Source of the DNA: Cobetia crustatorum
GTDB taxonomy: Bacteria > Pseudomonadota > Gammaproteobacteria > Pseudomonadales > Halomonadaceae
Direction of reading: 5' to 3'
Assembly (NCBI RefSeq): GCF_000591415.1
Contig: NZ_JEMF01000016.1
Location: 62,001 to 126,000, forward strand
Length of the DNA: 64,000 nucleotides
Below, in pieces: positions 9,149 through 18,248 of this stretch (positions within the stretch are counted from its first letter, which is position 1; each line of letters starts with the position of its first letter). Below the pieces are notes generated by a model. The model did not search any database. It was not told the origin of the DNA and saw only the letters and a program-made list of their open reading frames with translations. Both the position numbers and the translations under genes were made by a program.

Positions 9149-10165
9149 TCACGCCACCTCTTCATTGTGCAGTGCCTCGGCGGCGCCCAGCAGGCCGGTC
9201 CACGGCGCGGTTACCACCCAGGTGGGGATCGCGGCATTGTAACGGCTCATACGGTTTTTGTCGGTGAAGGCGCGCCGGAAATCACTCTGGGTCAGCAGGT
9301 CAAGATTACGTGGTAACACGCCACCGCAGAGATAAACGCCACCACGAGCACCTAATGTCAACGCAGCATCACCGGCCACGTTGCCAAGGATTTTCATGAA
9401 GCGCAGCACCGCATCGAAGGCCAGTGGGTCATCCGGCTGTCCTTGATGATGTCGGGCATGTGCTGCTCGGCTGACGCAGGCAGTGCTCTCAAGCGGTGTT
9501 GGCAAGCCGCGTAGCTCGCCGAGTGCCTGATAGATCTCTAGCATTCCCTGGCCACACAGGAGGCGTTCGACTGATACGCGACCATGTTTACGGCGGAAGA
9601 TGGCCAGCAGACCATCCTCGACGTCATCGGTTGGCGCAAAGCCAGCATGCCCACCTTCGGTTGCCAGTGGAATCCAGTTGTGAGCGCCGCGAACCAGTCC
9701 GGCCACACCAAGCCCCGTACCCGGGCCAATTACCAGCCGTGGTGAAGCGTCGTCTCCGCTACCTTCGGTCATGTCAGCGCCGATAGCGATGCGCTCATTG
9801 GCTGAGATATACGGTACGCCCAGCGCCATGGCGGTGAAGTCGTTAATGCACTTGAAGCGCTCAAGGCTGAGTGCAGCGCGTGCATCAGACTTGCCGAACT
9901 CCCAGTGATTATTGGTCATCCGCACGTGCTCATTGTGCACGGGGCAAGCGAAAGCCAGACAAGCTTCCGTTGGCTGGTCCTCCAGCGTGAGGCCTAGCGA
10001 CTGATAATAAGTCTGGATGGCATCCACCAGGCCGACATGATCGGCGCAGGCAAGCGTCTGGATATCATGCAGCGTGTGGCTGCCCGGCTGGACAAGTGCC
10101 AACCGGGCATTGGTGCCACCGATATCGCCGACCAGAGCAAAGCGACGCGGCGTTTCAGTAGTCAT
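9149..10165 (-). CDS. glk: Glucokinase (ROK-independent, Glk family)
   Basis: ATP-dependent phosphorylation of glucose to glucose-6-phosphate. The start at 10165 (MTTETPRRFALVGDIGGTN) places the phosphate-1 motif LVGDIGGTNARLALV at the N terminus, as in E. coli Glk, and lies 13 bases after the edd stop; a longer frame reaches 10258 inside edd but has no family sequence. The 338-residue product also shows the glucose-binding KCINDFTAMALGVPYI, VIGPGTGLGVAGLV and EGGHAGFAPTD (residues around 100-175). Second gene of the edd-glk run. Confidence 0.93.
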   Translation of the reverse strand: MTTETPRRFALVGDIGGTNARLALVQPGSHTLHDIQTLACADHVGLVDAIQTYYQSLGLTLEDQPTEACLAFACPVHNEHVRMTNNHWEFGKSDARAALSLERFKCINDFTAMALGVPYISANERIAIGADMTEGSGDDASPRLVIGPGTGLGVAGLVRGAHNWIPLATEGGHAGFAPTDDVEDGLLAIFRRKHGRVSVERLLCGQGMLEIYQALGELRGLPTPLESTACVSRAAHARHHQGQPDDPLAFDAVLRFMKILGNVAGDAALTLGARGGVYLCGGVLPRNLDLLTQSDFRRAFTDKNRMSRYNAAIPTWVVTAPWTGLLGAAEALHNEEVA

Positions 10166-10178
10166 GAGCCGGGCGCCT

Positions 10179-12035
10179 TTAGTGCGTGTCGCGATCGTGA
10201 CCACTGCCCGGTAGGTCGCCGTAGCCTGCGAAGCTGGAGGCGCCTTCCTCCGCGCCACCTACGAGGGAGCGCATGCCGGAGAATAGCTCGCGACCCAAGC
10301 CATGATGGTAGATGTCACGGGCAACGTGCTCAGCATCACGGCTAGCCCATTCGCTCTCGCTGACCAGCGCTTCAAGTGTGCCAGCATTGGCATCCAGGCG
10401 GACAACATCACCTTCGCGTAGACGGGCCAGTGGTCCGCCATCGAGTGCTTCCGGTGTCATATGGATAGCGGCAGGCACCTTGCCGGACGCGCCAGACATA
10501 CGGCCATCGGTGACCAGTGCCACCTTGTAGCCACGGTCTTGCAGGATGCCCAGATACGGCGTCAGTTTGTGCAGCTCTGGCATGCCATTGGCACGCGGTC
10601 CCTGATAGCGCACGACCGCGATCATGTCCTGTTCAAGCTCGCCGGCTTCAAAGGCTGCCTTCATTTCGTCTTGATCACTGAACAGACGAACTGGCGCTTC
10701 GACAATACGATGCTCGGCCTTGACGGCAGATACCTTGATGACGCCGCGGCCTAGATTGCCATCCAAGACGGTCAAGCCACCGGTGGGGGCGAACGGATTG
10801 GCCACTGGACGTAGCACATCTTCGTCGAGGCTATCCGTCGGGCCGTCCTTCCAGACCAGCTTGCCGTTTTCAAGGAAGGGCTCGCGAATATAGTTGGCGA
10901 GCGTGCCGCCATCCTGAGTGGTGATGTCATGCAACATGCCAGCGTTGAGCAATTCGCGAATCAAGAAGCTCATGCCGCCTGCTGCCTGGAAGTGATTGAT
11001 ATCGGCCTGACCATTCGGGTAGATGCGCGTCAGGCTCGGGATGACTGCTGATAGCTCGGTGAAGTCATCCCAAGTGATAGTGACGCCAGCAGCACCCGCC
11101 ATCGCAACGAGGTGCAGCGTATGGTTGGTAGAGCCGCCGGAGGCCAGTAGGCCAACCATGGCATTGACAATGGCGCGCGCATCGATCTGACGATAGAAGG
11201 GGCGGTAATCGCCACCAACTTCGCTGTTGCGGATGGTTTGTTCAGCAGCATGGCGCGTCAGAGCTTCGCGCAGCGGCGTGCCCGGGTTGACGAAGGAGGC
11301 ACCCGGCAGGTGTAGACCCATCAGCTCTACCATCAACTGGTTGGAGTTGGCGGTGCCATAGAAGGTACAGGTGCCCGCACTATGGTAGGAGGCAGATTCG
11401 GCCTCGAGTAGCGCATCGCGATCCACCTTGCCTTCAGCGAACAGCTGACGAACACGTGCCTTCTCATTGTTGGGAAGACCGGAAGGCATCGGGCCAGCAG
11501 GCACGAAGAGGCTAGGTAGGTGGCCAAAGCGCGCGGCTGCGATAAACAGGCCCGGCACAATCTTGTCGCAAACGCCAAGGAACAGTGCGCCATCGAACAT
11601 GTTGTGAGACAGGCCGACAGCTGCCGCCATGGCAATCAGGTCGCGGGAGAATAGCGACAGCTCCATGCCTGGCTGGCCTTGGGTCACGCCGTCACACATC
11701 GCCGGAACACCGCCGGCAAACTGGGCGGTAGAGCCCATGAACTGTACCGCTTCCTTGATGATGCGCGGATAGTCCTCGAAAGGCTGATGTGCCGACAGCA
11801 TGTCGTTATATGCCGAGATGATGCCCAGATTGGCAGAATTCATCAGCTTGAGACGATTCTTGTCGGTCTCGCCACAGGCCGCGAAGCCGTGCGCCAGATT
11901 GCCGCAAGATAGCTCTGATCGGTGCACACCACGTCGCTGCTGCGCTTCCATCAGCTGCTCGTAGGCGGCACGGCGCTCGCTGGAGCGTTCAATGATGCGC
12001 TGAGTCACGCGCTCGACGGTCGGGTTGACTGACAT
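10179..12035 (-). CDS. edd: 6-phosphogluconate dehydratase
   Basis: Dehydrates 6-phosphogluconate to 2-keto-3-deoxy-6-phosphogluconate, the committing step of the Entner-Doudoroff pathway. The 618-residue product is full length for Edd. The IlvD/Edd signatures are present: [22 protein letters not shown] (Cys ligand of the Fe-S cluster), [34 protein letters not shown] and late [20 protein letters not shown]. Start ATG has GAGG 9 bases upstream. It is divergent from gap and first of the sugar run. zwf, pgl and eda are not in the window and must lie elsewhere. Confidence 0.96.
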   Translation of the reverse strand: MSVNPTVERVTQRIIERSSERRAAYEQLMEAQQRRGVHRSELSCGNLAHGFAACGETDKNRLKLMNSANLGIISAYNDMLSAHQPFEDYPRIIKEAVQFMGSTAQFAGGVPAMCDGVTQGQPGMELSLFSRDLIAMAAAVGLSHNMFDGALFLGVCDKIVPGLFIAAARFGHLPSLFVPAGPMPSGLPNNEKARVRQLFAEGKVDRDALLEAESASYHSAGTCTFYGTANSNQLMVELMGLHLPGASFVNPGTPLREALTRHAAEQTIRNSEVGGDYRPFYRQIDARAIVNAMVGLLASGGSTNHTLHLVAMAGAAGVTITWDDFTELSAVIPSLTRIYPNGQADINHFQAAGGMSFLIRELLNAGMLHDITTQDGGTLANYIREPFLENGKLVWKDGPTDSLDEDVLRPVANPFAPTGGLTVLDGNLGRGVIKVSAVKAEHRIVEAPVRLFSDQDEMKAAFEAGELEQDMIAVVRYQGPRANGMPELHKLTPYLGILQDRGYKVALVTDGRMSGASGKVPAAIHMTPEALDGGPLARLREGDVVRLDANAGTLEALVSESEWASRDAEHVARDIYHHGLGRELFSGMRSLVGGAEEGASSFAGYGDLPGSGHDRDTH

Positions 12036-12392
12036 GCTCTTACCTCATGGGTCAGGCGGCGCAGGGCGCCGAGGCTGGCGAATAAATAGGCATTTTTCGC
12101 ACTGTAAGCGTGCTCACTCTGAGCGACGCTATCCAGTGGTGGCAGCGGTGTAAAGTCTCTCGGTACCGCTACCTTATCGGGAGCAGGCTACATTACCGCT
12201 TCATGGACCCCAAAAAACGCATTTGTTCGGAATATTCGGTAAATTTAGCAAAAAAACTGCTTGAAGACTGGACGACTTTCGGCCAAATTATGGCAAAAGC
12301 GTGTAGGATACTTTCATGGAACGCATTTGTTTACCCGTCGTTCTGATCCCAAGTGCTGTCCTGCACGAGCCATACGCCACAGGAGTTGAGTC
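12036..12392. promoter_or_regulatory. Divergent edd/gap control region with 12-bp direct repeat
   Basis: This 357-base region must hold promoters for edd (leftward) and gap (rightward). It contains a perfect direct repeat AACGCATTTGTT at 12216-12227 and 12320-12331, 104 bases apart (about ten helical turns), and an 8-bp palindrome GAATATTC at 12230-12237 beside the first copy. In pseudomonads edd and gap are repressed by HexR, whose sites contain TTGT and ACAA arms; each copy here contains TTTGTT. Assignment to HexR is a guess; the repeats are seen directly. Confidence 0.5.
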
Positions 12393-13397
12393 ATGACATT
12401 ACGCGTCGCCATCAACGGTTTTGGTCGCATCGGTCGCAATGTGTTGCGTGCGCTGTATGAAGGCCAATACAACGATCGTATCCAGGTGGTTGCCATCAAT
12501 GATCTGGGCGCCCCGGAGCTCAACGCTCACCTGTTGAGCCGTGATACCGTGCATGGTCGTTTCGCAGAAACAGTCTCTTATGACGAAGAGAATCTATTCG
12601 TCGGTGACGACAAGATCCGCATTCTGGCTGAGCGTGACCCGTCCAAGCTGCCGTGGGCGAGCCTGAATATTGACCTGGTCATGGAATGTACTGGTCTGTT
12701 CACCAAGCGTGCTGCTGCTGCCAAGCACATTGAGGCGGGTGCCAAGCGTGTGCTGATCTCCGCACCGAGTGGCGATGCTGATGCGACTGTCGTTTTTGGT
12801 GTCAATGAAGACGTGCTGACGGCTGAGCATCAGGTCGTGTCCAATGCTTCTTGCACCACCAATTGCCTCGCGCCGGTTGCCAAGGCATTGAACGCTGAGG
12901 TGGGTATCGAGAATGGTCTGATGACGACCATCCATGCTTACACCAACGATCAGAACTTGTCGGATGTTTACCACTCCGACCCGTACCGCGCCCGTAGTGC
13001 TACCCACTCCATGATCCCGACCAAAACGGGTGCTGCAGCAGCTGTTGGTCTGGTGCTGCCGGAGTTGAATGGCAAGCTGGATGGTCTGGCGATTCGTGTG
13101 CCGGTCATCAATGTGTCATTGGTTGACCTGACCTTTACGGCATCTCGCGATACAACTGTTGAAGAGATCAATGCGATCGTCGCACGTGCTGCTGAAGGTT
13201 CCAGTGTGCTGGCTGTCAACTCGCTGCCGCTGGTGTCCATCGATTTCAATCACGATGCGCATTCCTCTACCTTTGACAGCAATCACACTCGTGTCAGCAA
13301 TGACCGTCTGGTCAAGGTCATGGCGTGGTATGACAACGAGTGGGGCTTCTCCAACCGCATGCTCGATACTGCGCTGGCGATGCAAGCAGCAAACTAA
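12393..13397 (+). CDS. gap: Type I glyceraldehyde-3-phosphate dehydrogenase
   Basis: Oxidises glyceraldehyde-3-phosphate to 1,3-bisphosphoglycerate with NAD+. The 334-residue product has the Rossmann opening [20 protein letters not shown], the catalytic motif [12 protein letters not shown] (Cys at about residue 155), the general base His in [11 protein letters not shown], and the substrate Arg region [14 protein letters not shown]. Strong ribosome site CAGGAG. Divergence from edd suggests a role in lower Entner-Doudoroff flux, as in Pseudomonas, where edd and gap-1 share regulation. If another gap copy exists elsewhere, this would be the catabolic one. Confidence 0.95.
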   Translation: MTLRVAINGFGRIGRNVLRALYEGQYNDRIQVVAINDLGAPELNAHLLSRDTVHGRFAETVSYDEENLFVGDDKIRILAERDPSKLPWASLNIDLVMECTGLFTKRAAAAKHIEAGAKRVLISAPSGDADATVVFGVNEDVLTAEHQVVSNASCTTNCLAPVAKALNAEVGIENGLMTTIHAYTNDQNLSDVYHSDPYRARSATHSMIPTKTGAAAAVGLVLPELNGKLDGLAIRVPVINVSLVDLTFTASRDTTVEEINAIVARAAEGSSVLAVNSLPLVSIDFNHDAHSSTFDSNHTRVSNDRLVKVMAWYDNEWGFSNRMLDTALAMQAAN

Positions 13398-13421
13398 CGC
13401 GACTCTGCAACATGAATTAAG

Positions 13422-13450
13422 GAGAGTGCCGTCCTTGAGGTGGCACTCTC
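13422..13450 (+). repeat. 9-bp inverted repeat after gap
   Basis: GAGAGTGCC and GGCACTCTC are perfect inverse copies with an 11-base loop, 25 bases after the gap stop. There is no T run, so this is not a classical terminator; it may protect the mRNA 3' end or begin a 3'-UTR RNA that ends at the terminator at 13610. Confidence 0.5.
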
Positions 13451-13609
13451 AACAGGTGAGGACGAATGGCCCGAGGATTCTCGCGTCGCGCATAGGCTCC
13501 ACGGACAAGGCAATGCCATTCGTCCCCTTTGAATCGGCTGTCGGTCAGGGTTGGCGCCAAGACCGGCTATCGATGCTGCTCGGAATGACATCGCGTCATC
13601 CACTCTTTG

Positions 13610-13638
13610 AACCTCCCCTTATGGGGAGGTTTTTTTTT
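13610..13638 (+). terminator. Intrinsic terminator downstream of gap
   Basis: AACCTCCCC-TTAT-GGGGAGGTT followed by nine T in all. It is 213 bases after the gap stop, leaving an unusually long 3' untranslated stretch. Confidence 0.9.
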
Positions 13639-14057
13639 CGCCTGAGGGGTGGCACGTGGCAAGAGAACATATCGCTATTCCTGACCATTTTATCGAAACA
13701 TGTCGCTAGCCGGCGCCAGAAGGGTGGTTTATGTGCGACGGGATTTCTGAAGATGGCGACAGGTTTGAAAGTCAGGTGGTATAACGTGCGGCAAAATGCA
13801 GCTAATAATCACCATCATGCAGGCTTCGTCGAAAGCAAAGTGCAACGATTAGCGAATCTGCGCTGGTGTGTTACACTTTGACCTTGACATGCCGCAATGC
13901 TCAAGAATGAGTCGCTTGCGTGTTTAGTGTCGATTCATGCAGGTAGTTTGTATCGGCCTGCGAGTGTTTACGTCTTGTGTGCAATGCAGGGAAGGTATTG
14001 CCGCACTGCCGCTTAATTATCCGGCAGATCTTCGACTTCCATAGCAGGCTGTCTCAG
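13639..14057. other. Gene-free stretch upstream of the small basic-tail protein
   Basis: About 420 bases with no supported gene. A weak sigma-70 candidate is TTAGCG (13849-13854), 17 bases, TACACT (13872-13877), which could serve the gene at 14058. The stretch is otherwise unremarkable. Confidence 0.35.
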
Positions 14058-14537
14058 ATGCACGATGCCATCCGCGAAGCTCATGAACTGATTGGTGCCA
14101 CATTACGAGACCCGCGTACTCAACGTCAGGGGAAAGTCGTGGGCATGGATCTTGGACGTGAGCAGCCGGCTATCTATGTTCTATGGCAGGAAAGCGCTGC
14201 TGCTGAACGAATAGCGATGGAACCCGATGACTTTCGGGCGCTGATGGAGCACCTCCGCGCTCGTATGGGCATTCCATCGCAGCGAGGTACTCTGGATAGC
14301 AGTACTCCGGATAGCAGTACTCCGGATATGAGTTCCCATCACAAGAACTCCCGTCATAAAAGTACCAGCCACAAGCGCTCCAGTGATTCGCGTACCAAGG
14401 ATCCTCGTGGGAAGGAAAAGGCACGAAGTGATTCCCGGCAGGCGACGCCTTCACGCGATAGTCAGCATGCTGTTCAGAAAGATGTTGCTTCCTCTACTAC
14501 GACAGATGACGCTATTCAGCGCTCTGCGCAGGGATAG
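14058..14537 (+). CDS. Uncharacterised protein with low-complexity charged tail
   Basis: Not recognised as a named family. The 159-residue product has a compact N-terminal part (residues 1-75, MHDAIREAHELIGATLRDP...) that looks folded, then a disordered Ser/Thr/Asp/Lys/Arg-rich tail. In the tail a 15-base unit is repeated in tandem, giving STPDS STPDS STPD near residues 78-92. Start ATG at 14058 was preferred over an upstream ATG at 13977 because the intervening residues look non-coding. Ends 70 bases before a strong terminator and stands alone. No function is proposed. Confidence 0.6.
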   Translation: MHDAIREAHELIGATLRDPRTQRQGKVVGMDLGREQPAIYVLWQESAAAERIAMEPDDFRALMEHLRARMGIPSQRGTLDSSTPDSSTPDMSSHHKNSRHKSTSHKRSSDSRTKDPRGKEKARSDSRQATPSRDSQHAVQKDVASSTTTDDAIQRSAQG

Positions 14538-14610
14538 TCCGCGGCCGATCTTCATTCCATGTGAATCGCACATGCAGCTTGATGGCCATGCCTAGGTAGT
14601 GCCGATAATG

Positions 14611-14640
14611 AAAGCCCGGAGCCTTGCTCCGGGCTTTCGT
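14611..14640 (+). terminator. Intrinsic terminator
   Basis: AAAGCCCGGAGC-CTT-GCTCCGGGCTTT, a perfect 12-bp stem. The tail after it (CGTGTTTG) is weak, but the stem is strong and it closes the gene at 14058. Confidence 0.75.
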
Positions 14641-14741
14641 GTTTGTAGTCGTTTTCTCACGGCATGGCATCATCAGCGGCCAACGTTGGTGAATGTTTCT
14701 GGCTGCGGGAGTGCTGGATGGGGCATTCTGAAGAGAATCGC

Positions 14742-17165
14742 ATGAAGAAGGGGTTCACGTTGCCTGAGTCATTCACCGACAGCCGTCTGCTGCTGCATCA
14801 TCACGCTGTCGTCGCAGATATCATGTTCACGTTGAGCGCTGATGGTCAGCGCTTCATCGGCTTGAATGCTGCTGCTGAACGCTTGTTGGGATATTCGGTA
14901 CGTGATTTTCTTAAACAGCCCGGGTTGTGGCTGTCGTTGGTATCGATAGCAGATCGTCAGCGGCTGAGTCATTTTCGTTCATCTGTGGGTAGGGTTGAGC
15001 GTATCAGCTACCAGATACGGGATCGTAGTGGGCAGGTATTGCTGTTTGAAGAGTGCTTGTGGGCATCCGGTGATGGGCACCCTGTCTGCGGAAGGGCATC
15101 CGACATTACTCGGCGTGAGCAGGAAGCTGAAGAAGAACGTCAACAGTTGAAGGCTTATCGGCTGATGATGATCCGTAGCCGTGACCCCATGGCGATTCTG
15201 TCATTGGATGAGACGACATTGGCCCTCCAGCATGCCAATCCTGCTTGGCACCTCTACCACGATGCAGCCTATATTCATGCGGGGAAGTCGCTAGATCGTC
15301 TGTATTTCACGCACGTCATGCGTTGTCTGAATAGTGCAGAACCACGGCATTGTGATATCAGCCTGTCACTGCCACGCGGGGAATGTCGTTTGTCGGTGCA
15401 GCTGATCAGTCTGGGGCGATCCCCGAGCAATGGAGTCCAGCAAGTTGCCGTCATGACGCGCGATATCAGTGCTGTCCATCAGCGTCTTGAGCAGGCTATC
15501 AGTCAACAGAGCCGTCTTGTTCAGCAGGTCCATGATACTCCTGGAACGCGATATGCCACTCGCGGAGAATGGCCGCCGGAAGAGTTGCAGTTCATCTCTG
15601 CTGGCAGTGAGATCCTGACGGGATTGTCGCGTGATCTATTGCTGGCCAGTCCGCGTATCTGGCAGACGCGAATGGATCAGGATGAGCTTGACGATTGCCG
15701 AGAGCGTTTCGCTGCTGCGATTCGTGACCGGCTGACCGGTTTGAGTTTCTGTTATGCCTTCCGTCATGTGGATGGTCGGCAGCGTTATTTTCAGGATGAT
15801 ATGCATCTGAGCTATGCCTCAGACGGTGAGGTAACTGAGGTACTGGGCCAGCTTAGTGATGTCAGTCGCGGTGAAGCGAGTCGACGTCAGTTGGAGCATC
15901 TGATGCAACAGATGCCCGGTGTCATCTTCCAGTGCAAATTGAGTCGTGATGATGTTTTTATCTACACCTACCTGTCGCCGGTCGCGGCCCAATTGTTAGG
16001 GCTGGAGGTCGAGACAGTACTCGCGGATCCCTCTCTCTTTCTTTCGCGTATATCTGATCAGGACCGCATTGAGCTATTGGCATCGGCACGTTGCAGTGCA
16101 GGTGAGCAATCTCCTATGGAGTTGGAGTTGCGCTATGAGCATCCCGATGGACAAGAGCGCTGGCTGGCCTGTGTTGCATTGCCACAGCCTACGGATGTAC
16201 CGGATGGCAGTATCACCTGGAATGGCTATTGTGATGATGTGACGGCCCGTCATCGTATTGAGCGCGCCTTGCGGCTGAGCGAGGAGCGTTATCGCTTCAT
16301 TTTGAATTCAGTGAGTGATCTGGTCAGCATCGAGGGCTCCGATGGAATCTGCCAATACATCAGTCCGTCGGTGGAAAAACTGTGTGGATTCCGTGTCGAG
16401 GAAATTTGCGGGCAAGAGATAAAGAAGATGATTCATCCTGATGACATGATGCGTGTCGCTAAGGAGGTTCATCGATCGGCCTGTCTTGGCGAAGTATTTC
16501 GGGTTGATTTTAGAATTCAGCACAAGGACGGCCACACCCTGTGGTTTGAGTCGATCTCCACACCATCAATGGACCCTGGCACCGGGCGCTACGAGCGGGT
16601 GCTGTCGGTTTCACGCAATATTCATGAGCGTAAGTTGATTGAGCAGCGTCGAGAGCATGAAGCGATGACCGACGCCATGACAGGAGCTATGACACGCGAC
16701 TGTTTCTTCGAAACGCTAGATACGCTGCTGGCTTCGTCCTCGCGAGAGCAGCTGGCATTGATTCTGTTTGATATTGATCACTTCAAGAGAATCAATGACG
16801 GCCATGGCCACGCTGCCGGTGACCAGGTGTTGACGCACCTGGGAGAGGCATGTCGTCAGCAGCTACGCCGCGATGATTGTTTTGCGCGGTTGGGAGGTGA
16901 GGAGTTTGCCGTATTGCTGGCTGACGCCGGCACTGCTACCGGCGTCAGCATGGCAGAGCGCCTGCGTCAGCAAATTGCCGCCCTTGAATTCAGATTCAAG
17001 ACACTGAAACTGAGATGCACCATCAGTATGGGCGTGGCATCGCCGGAGCCTGGAGAAAGCCGTGAGGCCTATCTTCATCGTGCCGATATGGCGCTTTACA
17101 GTGCCAAACGCAGTGGCCGCAACCGGGTGATACTGGCATCGCAGGCAAGGAGCGAGGACAATTGA
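14742..17165 (+). CDS. Multi-PAS diguanylate cyclase (GGDEF)
   Basis: Makes cyclic di-GMP from two GTP. The roughly 807-residue soluble protein has several successive PAS-like sensor domains (about residues 15-120, 140-250, 290-380, 400-510 and 525-640; for example FILNSVSDLVSIEGSDGICQ), then a C-terminal GGDEF domain. The active site reads GGEEF (in RLGGEEFAVLLADAG), and an RxxD inhibitory site (RRDD) sits exactly five residues before it, so product inhibition is expected. No EAL domain and no membrane segments. Starts at 14718 or 14742 are both preceded by a Shine-Dalgarno sequence (GGGAG; GAAGAG); the latter was chosen. Confidence 0.88.
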   Translation: MKKGFTLPESFTDSRLLLHHHAVVADIMFTLSADGQRFIGLNAAAERLLGYSVRDFLKQPGLWLSLVSIADRQRLSHFRSSVGRVERISYQIRDRSGQVLLFEECLWASGDGHPVCGRASDITRREQEAEEERQQLKAYRLMMIRSRDPMAILSLDETTLALQHANPAWHLYHDAAYIHAGKSLDRLYFTHVMRCLNSAEPRHCDISLSLPRGECRLSVQLISLGRSPSNGVQQVAVMTRDISAVHQRLEQAISQQSRLVQQVHDTPGTRYATRGEWPPEELQFISAGSEILTGLSRDLLLASPRIWQTRMDQDELDDCRERFAAAIRDRLTGLSFCYAFRHVDGRQRYFQDDMHLSYASDGEVTEVLGQLSDVSRGEASRRQLEHLMQQMPGVIFQCKLSRDDVFIYTYLSPVAAQLLGLEVETVLADPSLFLSRISDQDRIELLASARCSAGEQSPMELELRYEHPDGQERWLACVALPQPTDVPDGSITWNGYCDDVTARHRIERALRLSEERYRFILNSVSDLVSIEGSDGICQYISPSVEKLCGFRVEEICGQEIKKMIHPDDMMRVAKEVHRSACLGEVFRVDFRIQHKDGHTLWFESISTPSMDPGTGRYERVLSVSRNIHERKLIEQRREHEAMTDAMTGAMTRDCFFETLDTLLASSSREQLALILFDIDHFKRINDGHGHAAGDQVLTHLGEACRQQLRRDDCFARLGGEEFAVLLADAGTATGVSMAERLRQQIAALEFRFKTLKLRCTISMGVASPEPGESREAYLHRADMALYSAKRSGRNRVILASQARSEDN

Positions 17166-17231
17166 GGAATGCCGGCATACTTGACTTGGGTTCTGTCGCC
17201 GGTGTTTAGAGTCTCGTACAAGGAGTAGGCG

Positions 17232-18098
17232 ATGCGAATGTTACATACCTGGTGCGCCGGCACTCTGCTGTTTGCACAATCGGTGTTTTCTGCAGGGCAG
17301 GCATTGGCTGCGGAAGATCAGCCACTGATCAATCGTCTGGAAGGCCCGCAAGTCATCACCGAAACAGTGACCTACCGTGCTAACGGTGAAGAGCACGTCG
17401 GTCTGATTGCGCGGGATGCCAAGGCAAAGGGGCGTCGTCCGGGCATCTTGCTTGTGCACGAGTGGTGGGGATTGAATAGCTATGCCCGCAAACGTGCCGA
17501 ACAGTTGGCAGGACTGGGGTATGTCGTGATGGCGGTAGACATGTATGGCGGTGGCCGTACAGCGGAACATCCGCAGGATGCCAAGGCTTTTTCCAGTGCG
17601 GTGATGGGCGATTGGCCCAAAGCAGAATCGAGCGTCAACTCAGCATTGGCAGTGCTTCGTTCACGTCCAGAGGTGGATGGAGAGCGCATGGCCGCGATCG
17701 GATACTGCTTCGGCGGTGGGGTAGTGCTTAATATGGCGCTCAGTGGTGCACCGCTCAAGGCTGTTGTCAGCTTCCACGGTAGTCCTGGCATCGCGGTGAA
17801 AGACCCCAAGGCTTTCGCGGGCCGTGTCGTCATTCAGAATGGCGAGGCTGATTCTCTTGTACCTCAAGAAGGATTGGACAGTTTGCTGGCGACCTTCAAG
17901 TCGCTGAATACACGTGCAACGCTGATTCAGTATCCCGGCGCCAAGCATGCGTTCACCAATCCGGAGTCCAACGCCAAGGGAGCCAAGTACGATCTCCCGC
18001 TGGCCTATGATGCAGCAGCCGATGCAGCGTCATGGCAGGTGATGCTCAACCTGTTCAATGAAGTCTTCAAGTCTCCGAAGACGTCGCCGCAGCCCTGA
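17232..18098 (+). CDS. Dienelactone hydrolase family protein, exported
   Basis: Alpha/beta hydrolase of the dienelactone hydrolase family, 288 residues. An N-terminal signal peptide (cut after about residue 26, QALA/AEDQ) sends it to the periplasm. The nucleophile motif is GYCFGGG (Cys at about 159), and the Asp (GEADSLVP) and His (GAKHAFT) of the triad are in place. Early HEWWGLNSYARKRAEQLAGLGY is the family hallmark. Secreted members act on unknown esters; a role in aromatic degradation is not suggested because no other such genes are near. Confidence 0.85.
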   Translation: MRMLHTWCAGTLLFAQSVFSAGQALAAEDQPLINRLEGPQVITETVTYRANGEEHVGLIARDAKAKGRRPGILLVHEWWGLNSYARKRAEQLAGLGYVVMAVDMYGGGRTAEHPQDAKAFSSAVMGDWPKAESSVNSALAVLRSRPEVDGERMAAIGYCFGGGVVLNMALSGAPLKAVVSFHGSPGIAVKDPKAFAGRVVIQNGEADSLVPQEGLDSLLATFKSLNTRATLIQYPGAKHAFTNPESNAKGAKYDLPLAYDAAADAASWQVMLNLFNEVFKSPKTSPQP

Positions 18099-18136
18099 GC
18101 GCGCCTGAGTTGTAGATGGCAGAGTCTTGAAATGAC

Positions 18137-18173
18137 AAAAGCCCACCCGGTATTGCTCCGAGTGGGCTTTTTA
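18137..18173 (+). terminator. Intrinsic terminator
   Basis: AAAAGCCCACCCGG / CCGAGTGGGCTTTTT stem (one mismatch) with T run, between the hydrolase gene and the converging pncB; A and T flanks allow action on both strands. Confidence 0.85.
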
Positions 18174-18248
18174 CGTAGATACGCTCAAGTTTATGTAAAG
18201 CACTTGGCACGATATACCGTGCTTGCATCGGTAGGGCCAGATCGATAT

